A stretch of DNA of 10,766 bases, taken from assembly GCA_937921805.1 (NCBI GenBank), contig CAKZUS010000137.1, positions 1 through 10,766 on the forward strand. Direction: 5' to 3'. The notes beneath the pieces are model-generated. The model searched no databases, had not been told where the DNA came from, and was given only the letters and a program-made list of their open reading frames with translations. The DNA is from an uncultured Granulosicoccaceae bacterium (lineage in GTDB: Bacteria; Pseudomonadota; Gammaproteobacteria; JABXHR01). The position numbers and the translations under genes were made by a program. This document shows positions 5,955 through 10,766 of the stretch, piece by piece (the stretch's first letter is position 1; every line of letters starts with the position of its first letter).

Positions 5955-6236
5955 AAATCAAAAAAACAGTATCTAGTAGAGTTTTTCACTAACGTAGATT
6001 CATGCTGTATCGGCGTCACTAAAAAGCCTTTCAGATACCTTGATCCTGGTGTTCTTCAGAGTATTGACATTGCTACCCTAAAACACGTTAACCAAGAGCA
6101 CTGCCTCCCCACACAGCATCTATCGAGTGCTTGATTCAGTTCAGGCGAATGAAATACAACGCGACCACAAACACATTGCAGCTTCTTCAGTAAAGGACCT
6201 GTGACGATGTAGCGCGAAAGCCCGAATCCCTCCTCT
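5955..6236. other. Gene-free stretch between the toxin-antitoxin promoter and sufE, with a cysteine-rich open frame
   Basis: I see no clear gene, terminator or RNA here. On the minus strand a frame without a credible start of its own (no start codon follows the AGGAGG at about 6229-6234) runs from inside the end of sufE in another frame down to a TGA at 6056-6058. The part beyond sufE reads SRYIVTGPLLKKLQCVCGR, then VVFHSPELNQALDRCCVGRQ, then CSWLTC, with six cysteines. It could be a remnant of a gene cut at the cassette border. I do not recognise it. Confidence 0.3.
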
Positions 6237-6695
6237 TCACGCAACCCGATCCGCAATCCCCCGAATCCGCCCCACCATCGCCCGCAGTCCATTGCCTCTT
6301 GTGGGGCTAATATGCCGCACCAATTCGGTACGACTAAAAAACGCCTCAATATCGACGTTTTCTATCTCAGCGGGCGTTTTAGCGTTGTAGGCCGCCAGGA
6401 CCATCGCAGCGAGGCCTTTGACGATGTGGGCGTCTGAGGCAACGAGAAAATAGAGCTTACCGTCAGCGCTGTGATAGTGGTCTAGCCATACTTGGCTTTG
6501 GCAGCCGTGCACGATGGTGTGCTCGCTTTGCAAGGCCTCGGGCATGGCGACGAGCTGTCGGCCAAGGTCGATGACATAGCGGTAACGGTCTTCCCAGCCG
6601 TCGAAGAACGCGAGGGCTTCGGCAATGTCGTCGGCGCTGGTCGAGACGCCAAGGGTATTGGCGAGGAATACCTCGCTGTGCTCGTCGTTGTACAC
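6237..6695 (-). CDS. sufE: SufE, sulfur acceptor for cysteine desulfurase SufS
   Basis: SufE accepts the persulfide sulfur from SufS and passes it to the SufBCD scaffold. The product has 152 residues, a little longer than the 138 of E. coli SufE. Residues 22-52 read DDIAEALAFFDGWEDRYRYVIDLGRQL, and the active-site loop is IVHGCQSQVWL with the acceptor Cys65. The ends KGLAAMVLAAYNAKTPAEI and LVRHISPTRGNGLRAMVGRI match the conserved C-terminal half. The start is GTG at 6693-6695, one base after the sufT stop, with GGAA nine bases upstream inside sufT, so translation is probably coupled. It is the last gene of the suf operon. The AT-rich cassette begins right after it, and no hairpin plus T-run terminator is visible. 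Confidence 0.95.
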   Translation of the reverse strand: MYNDEHSEVFLANTLGVSTSADDIAEALAFFDGWEDRYRYVIDLGRQLVAMPEALQSEHTIVHGCQSQVWLDHYHSADGKLYFLVASDAHIVKGLAAMVLAAYNAKTPAEIENVDIEAFFSRTELVRHISPTRGNGLRAMVGRIRGIADRVA

Positions 6696-6696
6696 G

Positions 6697-7236
6697 TTAG
6701 AAGATTCCGAGCTGTATCTGCGCCGCTTCGGTCATACGGTGGCGATCCCAAGGAGGATCAAACACCAGCTCGACTTCGACTTGGTGCACATTGGGCACCC
6801 GCGCGACGCGTAGTTTGACTTCTTCGACCAATACTGGCCCCATGCCGCAGCCAGGAGCGGTGAGGGTCATCGTGACATCGATGCGGTTGTGTCCGCCGTG
6901 TTCTTTGATGACTTGGAAGTCATAGATCAGACCGAGATCGACGATATTGACGGGGATTTCTGGATCGTAGATGGTCGCCAGGGTGCGCTCGACATCGACC
7001 ACATTCACTTCGCCATCGACCGGCGTGTCGTACTCCAGGGTTTCGACCTCGAAGCCCAGGGCATCGGCGTCGGCGGAGTCGATGCGCAGCATGCTGCCGT
7101 TGACCAGGATAGTGTAGGCACCGCCGAGCGCTTGGCTGACGGTGACAAAGCTGCCTTGCGGCAGAGTGACTTCATTGCCATGCGGGACGAGCAGCGCGCG
7201 GCAGTCCCGCTCCAAAACCACGACTTGTTGATTCAT
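6697..7236 (-). CDS. sufT: SufT, DUF59/MIP18-family iron-sulfur maturation factor
   Basis: SufT is a SUF-linked protein of the MIP18 (DUF59) family that helps mature iron-sulfur proteins. The product has 179 residues. Residues 1-75 are the SufT-specific N-terminal region (LPQGSFVTVSQALGGAYTI). The MIP18-type domain covers about 80-175, with the hallmark DPEIPVNIVDLGLIYD (91-106), VTMTLTAPGCGMGP with the conserved Cys130, and VEVELVFDPPWDRHRMTEAA. Its ATG overlaps the stop of the A-type gene upstream as ATGA, a four-base overlap typical of coupled translation. E. coli has no sufT in its suf operon. The exact biochemical step of SufT is not settled, and a role in cluster transfer or release is the usual proposal. 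Confidence 0.94.
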   Translation of the reverse strand: MNQQVVVLERDCRALLVPHGNEVTLPQGSFVTVSQALGGAYTILVNGSMLRIDSADADALGFEVETLEYDTPVDGEVNVVDVERTLATIYDPEIPVNIVDLGLIYDFQVIKEHGGHNRIDVTMTLTAPGCGMGPVLVEEVKLRVARVPNVHQVEVELVFDPPWDRHRMTEAAQIQLGIF

Positions 7237-7592
7237 GAGGCGACCGAAAAGCTTTCGCCACAGCCACAGGTGCCGTCGGCGTTGGGGTTCTCGAAGCGCA
7301 GGACTTTGTTAAGTCCCTCGACGACAAGCACGACTACGGAGCCATTGAGTAGGCTCAGGGCTTCGGGTTGTACGTAGACTTCGACGCCGTTGTCCATCAC
7401 GAACAGGCGGTCGGTGGCCTGCACACTTTGTACGTATTCGATGCCGTAGCGATAGCCCGAGCAGCCACTTTCGGCGACCGTGAGGCGCACGGCACTAGCG
7501 CCGTCTTTGGCCATTTGTTTTTTGGCAAATTCAGCAGCTTCGGGGCTGAGGCTAATCGTCTCAGCATTGGGGTCATAGACAGCGACGCTCAT
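7233..7592 (-). CDS. sufA: A-type iron-sulfur carrier (SufA/IscA/HesB family)
   Basis: A-type proteins carry a 2Fe-2S or 4Fe-4S cluster, or iron, from the scaffold to target enzymes. The product has 119 residues. All three cluster-binding cysteines are present: Cys44 in VAESGCSGYRYG, and Cys109 and Cys111 in GTCGCGESF. The segment EGLNKVLRFENPNADG resembles SufA and IscA more than ErpA, which lacks the EGLN pattern. The frame is open to 7622, overlapping the end of sufS, but the ATG at 7590-7592 has AGAGAG six bases upstream and gives the family N-terminus, so I use it. The gap to the sufS stop is then 10 bases. The symbol rests on operon membership. Confidence 0.92.
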   Translation of the reverse strand: MSVAVYDPNAETISLSPEAAEFAKKQMAKDGASAVRLTVAESGCSGYRYGIEYVQSVQATDRLFVMDNGVEVYVQPEALSLLNGSVVVLVVEGLNKVLRFENPNADGTCGCGESFSVAS

Positions 7593-7602
7593 AGGGAACT
7601 CT

Positions 7603-8814
7603 CTATAGAAATTCGCGAACACGATCCAGGGCGGCGAACAGCCGCTCGACCTCGTCCAGCGTGTTGTAAAACGAAAAAGAGGCGCGAACAGTACCCGGAA
7701 TACCGAGCTTGTCCATCAGTGGCTGTGCGCAGTGATGGCCCGTGCGCACGGCGACGCCTTGCTGGTCGAGCAGTGTACCGACATCACCCGGATGCGCGCC
7801 CTCGACTAAAAAGCTAAAAGCCCCGGCCTTGTGGGCGCTCTCTCCCACTACGCGTATCCACGGACGTTCAGCGGCCAATGCATGGCAGCGCGCCAGCAGG
7901 GTCGCTTCGTGGGCGGCCAGTGCCGTGCGATCGTGGGTATTGAGATAGTCGATGCCCGCAGCCGTGGCGATTACATCGGCAATATTGGGGGTACCGGCCT
8001 CAAAACGCAGCGGCGGTGCCTGGTAGGTCGAGCCGCTCATCTGCACGCGCTCGATCATCTCGCCGCCGCCTAAAAACGGCGGCATAGCGTCGAGCAGCTC
8101 ATAGCGGCCATACAATACGCCCATACCGGTGGGGCCAAAGAGCTTGTGCGCAGAGAAGGCTAAGAAATCGACGTCTAGTTCTTGCACGTCTACCGGCATG
8201 TGCCCAATCGACTGCGCCCCGTCGAGCAGAATCACCGCCCCGACAGCATGCGCGCGTTGGATCAGCTCGCGCACAGGATTAACCGTGCCCAGGGCGTTGG
8301 AGACGTGTACCACCGAAACCAGCTTCACGCGCTCATCGAGCAGCGTATCGAGCGTACTCAGGTCCAGTTCGCCTTGCGCTGTCACGGGGATGGCGCGCAG
8401 TTCGGCCCCTGTGCGCTCGCACAGCAGTTGCCAGGGGACAATATTGCTGTGGTGCTCCATCTCGGAGATCAGCACCGCGTCATCGGGACCGATAAAGCGC
8501 TGGCCGTAGCTATGCGCGACGAGGTTGATTGCCCCCGTGGTGCCCGTGGTCCAGACGATTTCTTCGCGCCGTGCGGCGTTGATAAAACCTGCAACCGTAT
8601 CGCGCGCCGCCTCGAACTGATCGGTGGCACGGGCCGCCAGGGCATGCGCACCACGGTGGACGTTGGCATTGTCATGCTCGTAATAGTGCGCCAGCGCATC
8701 GAGCACCGCTTGGGGCTTTTGCGTGGTCGCACCATTGTCCAGATACACCAAGGGCTGACTATTGACCGATTGCGCCAATAGGGGGAAATCTTCCCGCCCA
8801 GGAGCGGCGTGCAT
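7603..8814 (-). CDS. sufS: SufS, cysteine desulfurase (group II)
   Basis: SufS is a pyridoxal-phosphate enzyme that converts L-cysteine to alanine and leaves a persulfide on its own cysteine, which SufE then takes up. The product has 403 residues, matching the family. The visible motifs are YLDNGATTQKPQAVLDA (24-40), NVHRGAHALA, VWTTGTTGAINLVA, EMEHHSNIVPWQ (His121 stacks on the cofactor), LLDGAQSIGHMPVDV (Asp198), and SAHKLFGPTGMGVLYG with the cofactor lysine Lys224. RTGHHCAQPLM carries the catalytic Cys362. The short rigid form of that loop marks group II enzymes rather than IscS. The start overlaps the sufD stop as TAATG, so one base is shared. Confidence 0.97.
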   Translation of the reverse strand: MHAAPGREDFPLLAQSVNSQPLVYLDNGATTQKPQAVLDALAHYYEHDNANVHRGAHALAARATDQFEAARDTVAGFINAARREEIVWTTGTTGAINLVAHSYGQRFIGPDDAVLISEMEHHSNIVPWQLLCERTGAELRAIPVTAQGELDLSTLDTLLDERVKLVSVVHVSNALGTVNPVRELIQRAHAVGAVILLDGAQSIGHMPVDVQELDVDFLAFSAHKLFGPTGMGVLYGRYELLDAMPPFLGGGEMIERVQMSGSTYQAPPLRFEAGTPNIADVIATAAGIDYLNTHDRTALAAHEATLLARCHALAAERPWIRVVGESAHKAGAFSFLVEGAHPGDVGTLLDQQGVAVRTGHHCAQPLMDKLGIPGTVRASFSFYNTLDEVERLFAALDRVREFL

Positions 8815-10112
8815 TATGCCGTCACCTCAAGGAAGCGCTTACGCAACGTGGCCTCTAGGCGTTCGCGCAGGGCTTCGTTAGGCTCGCTTTGCAATAGCTC
8901 ATTGATAAAGCCAAAGCTCAACATCCCCAAAGCATCAGCACGAGGAATGCCGCGAGATTGCAGGTAGTACAACTGATCAGGGTCGAGCTGACCGATCGTC
9001 GCCCCGTGTGCGCAAGTCACATCGTCGGCGTAGATTTCCAGTTCGGGTTTGGTATTGATCTGGGCGCGCTTGGAGAGCAGCAGGTTTTTGTTGCTCAATA
9101 CTGCAGCGGTCTTTTGCGCGTCTTCGTGGATATGAATGCGCCCATTAAAGCTCACCGCGCCCTGTCCGGCCGCCAGACCGCGCCAGGTCTCATTACTGGT
9201 GCAATGCGCGCTCGCGTGCTCGACTTCGAGTCGCGTATCGAGTTGATTGCGCGCATCGCTAAACATCACCCCGTCGATATCCGCATGCGCGCCTTCGCCA
9301 CTAAACACGCAGTGAATGTCTTGGCGGTGCAGGGCCGTGCCGATAGCGGTTGTGCGCAGCGCGCATTGTGCGCCACGGGCAAGATGGGCGTGCACAGAGC
9401 CAAACAAGCGGTGCTCGCTATGCGTCGGCAAGGCCACGCGAGAGTAGTGCAAGCGTGCATCGGCACCGAGCACGACCTCGCTCACGCCCGTTACCGTGCC
9501 GGGAGCCAGATCGACAAAGCGCTCGATAATGCGCGCTTCGCTGTTGTCATCGAGCAGTACCAAGACCCGCGCGTGACTCTGAGCACCGGGGCGATCACCG
9601 CGATGAATGTGCACAATCTCGACGTCTTGCGGCGTGCTGGCGCTCACTTGCACCAAAGCCCCTTCGTGCAGATTGCAGGCGTTCCAGTGGGCAAACCAAT
9701 GCCGGTCAGCCGCGATCTGACGACCCAGTGCGCGGCTCAGCGCTTCGCGCGCTTGGGCATCGGTGTGGCTAAACGCTACCGCACCGTCGCCGTGACTCAG
9801 CGCCTCGGCGTAGTGCCCATCAACAAAGACTAAGCGCGTGGGCGCCAGGGCTTCGGGGAGTTCGATGCCTTGCGCATTGAGCGCGTCGTTGCTCGCTTGG
9901 GGGGCGCTTTGATAGAGCGGCAACAGCGAGGTGTATTTCCACATCTCGTGCTTGCGACCGGGCAGCGTCATGGCGCCCAAGGTGTCGGCCTCAGCGCGGC
10001 GTTGCAGTGCCAGCCACGGCGTGGCGGTGTGGGGTTCGCGCGCCTGCCATTGCTGGATCAGCGTGTCGCGGAACGCCTCTGCGACGTCAGCAGGATTCGT
10101 GGCGGCGCTCAT
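8814..10112 (-). CDS. sufD: SufD, scaffold subunit of the SufBCD complex
   Basis: SufD pairs with SufB, and with two SufC ATPases forms the cytosolic scaffold on which new iron-sulfur clusters are built. The product has 432 residues, close to the E. coli protein (423). The N-terminal helical part contains LPGRKHEMWKYTSL (50-63). The long central part is the beta-helix core, with repeats such as VEIVHIHRGD, ARIIERFVDL and CVFSGEGAHADIDGV. The C-terminal conserved block is NTKPELEIYADDVTCAHGAT, in which Cys367 and His369 correspond to the residues near the SufB-SufD interface that E. coli SufD uses for cluster assembly. DQLYYLQSRGIPRADA follows. Its ATG overlaps the sufC stop by one base (TAATG). 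Confidence 0.96.
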   Translation of the reverse strand: MSAATNPADVAEAFRDTLIQQWQAREPHTATPWLALQRRAEADTLGAMTLPGRKHEMWKYTSLLPLYQSAPQASNDALNAQGIELPEALAPTRLVFVDGHYAEALSHGDGAVAFSHTDAQAREALSRALGRQIAADRHWFAHWNACNLHEGALVQVSASTPQDVEIVHIHRGDRPGAQSHARVLVLLDDNSEARIIERFVDLAPGTVTGVSEVVLGADARLHYSRVALPTHSEHRLFGSVHAHLARGAQCALRTTAIGTALHRQDIHCVFSGEGAHADIDGVMFSDARNQLDTRLEVEHASAHCTSNETWRGLAAGQGAVSFNGRIHIHEDAQKTAAVLSNKNLLLSKRAQINTKPELEIYADDVTCAHGATIGQLDPDQLYYLQSRGIPRADALGMLSFGFINELLQSEPNEALRERLEATLRKRFLEVTA

Positions 10113-10766
10113 TACGCAGCCTCCAGCCAGCCGTAGCCCTTCGCTTCCAGCTCAAGCGCCAGAGACTTATCGCCAGATTTCACAATGCGCCCATCAGCCA
10201 AAACATGCACATAATCGGGCACGATGTAGTCCAGCAGCCGCTGGTAGTGGGTGACGACGATAATGCCGCGCTCGGCAGAACGCAGCGAGTTCACGCCTGC
10301 CGCGACGGTTTGTAGGGCATCGATATCCAGACCGGAGTCGGTCTCATCAAGCAAACACAGCTTGGGTTCGAGCATCAGCATCTGCAAGATCTCGTTGCGC
10401 TTGCGCTCACCACCGGAGAAGCCTTCGTTGACGCCGCGCTTGAGAAACTCAGCGGGCAGTCCCACCAGGGCGCAGCACTCGCGCGCGCGCTTGAGCAGCG
10501 CGACGGTATCCATCGGCGGTATGCCACGGTGCTCATGAATAGCTTCTAGCGAGGCTTTCAAGAACTCCATATTGCTCACGCCAGGAATCTCGACAGGATA
10601 TTGAAACGCCAAGAACACGCCCTCACGGGCGCGCTCTTCGGGAGAAAGCTCTAACAGATCGACGCCGTTGAGCGTCGCCGCCCCGCTTTCGACTTCAAAC
10701 CCAGGACGACCGGCGAGCACGCCCGACAGGGTAGATTTGCCCGCACCGTTGGGGCCCATAATGGCG
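10112..10766 (-). CDS. sufC: SufC, ATPase of the SufBCD complex (N-terminus missing)
   Basis: SufC is a soluble ABC-type ATPase that drives conformational change of SufB and SufD during cluster assembly. The right edge cuts the gene; about 217 of some 250 residues are visible, and the N-terminal 30-odd residues lie outside. The visible motifs are Walker A GPNGAGKST at the edge, the Q-loop in FLAFQYPVEIPGVSN (a SufC-specific sequence), the ABC signature FSGGERKRNE, Walker B LCLLDETDSGLDIDALQ and the H-loop VVTHYQRLL. The end SLALELEAKGYGWLE is also family-typical. The methionine at 10757-10759 lies inside Walker A and is not the start. sufB is expected just beyond the right edge, but I cannot see it. 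Confidence 0.96.
   Translation of the reverse strand, partial: AIMGPNGAGKSTLSGVLAGRPGFEVESGAATLNGVDLLELSPEERAREGVFLAFQYPVEIPGVSNMEFLKASLEAIHEHRGIPPMDTVALLKRARECCALVGLPAEFLKRGVNEGFSGGERKRNEILQMLMLEPKLCLLDETDSGLDIDALQTVAAGVNSLRSAERGIIVVTHYQRLLDYIVPDYVHVLADGRIVKSGDKSLALELEAKGYGWLEAA

Larger units (their letters stand above)
4200..6235. other. AT-rich segment, probable acquired cassette (GIY-YIG nuclease plus toxin-antitoxin)
   Basis: Between the deacetylase gene and the end of the suf operon the base composition shifts clearly to AT-rich. Codon choice changes with it: many AAA, AAT, TTT and ATA codons, whereas the flanking genes prefer GC-ending codons. The stretch contains only accessory-type genes. 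I see no tRNA gene, integrase, insertion sequence or flanking direct repeat, so the borders given are approximate and set by composition only. Confidence 0.6.

Noticed and set aside
4200..6235. Integrase, tRNA attachment site or insertion sequence at the cassette ends
   Set aside because: I found no tRNA gene, transposase motif or matching flanking repeats by eye.
8958..9833. Long plus-strand open frame (291 codons) antisense to sufD
   Set aside because: It lies wholly opposite the well-supported sufD gene, shows no family motif and reflects the GC-rich codon pattern. The plus-strand frames opposite sufS (8182-8781) and sufT/sufA (6889-7377) were rejected for the same reason.

Overview
The window looks like chromosomal DNA of a gammaproteobacterium. 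Most of it is GC-rich, with the codon use to match. It holds an RsuA-type 16S rRNA pseudouridine synthase, a YejA-like peptide-binding protein and a SUF iron-sulfur operon that includes sufT and sufE. sufT is absent from the E. coli suf operon, so an enterobacterium is unlikely. I cannot name the genus from the sequence alone.

Layout. Positions 1-1692 (minus strand) carry rsuA followed by the start of a periplasmic solute-binding protein that runs off the left edge. Positions 1693-1859 are a divergent intergenic region with two inverted repeats. A small glycine-zipper lipoprotein (1860-2210, plus strand) follows; it is the only plus-strand gene. It converges with an unusual methionine-rich lipoprotein (2228-3133, minus), which lies just downstream of a zinc-dependent histone-deacetylase-family enzyme (3206-4123, minus).

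From about 4200 to 6235 the DNA turns AT-rich. This stretch carries a GIY-YIG nuclease-domain protein and a RelE-type toxin with a ribbon-helix-helix antitoxin. The toxin-antitoxin pair has a readable promoter and a likely operator of its own. Composition and gene content suggest an acquired cassette inserted between the deacetylase gene and the end of the suf operon. I could find no clear ends.

From 6237 to the right edge lies a tightly packed minus-strand operon read sufC-sufD-sufS-sufA-sufT-sufE. Its genes overlap by 1 to 4 bases or are separated by 1 to 10. SufS takes sulfur from cysteine and SufE accepts it. SufC and SufD are parts of the SufBCD scaffold (SufB, if present, is outside the window). 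The A-type protein and SufT act in cluster carriage and maturation.

The points most worth a second look are the methionine-rich lipoprotein with its 13-residue repeats, the AT-rich nuclease plus toxin-antitoxin cassette, and the start of the nuclease gene. At that start, a single extra G in a run of four may have separated the gene from an upstream ATG.
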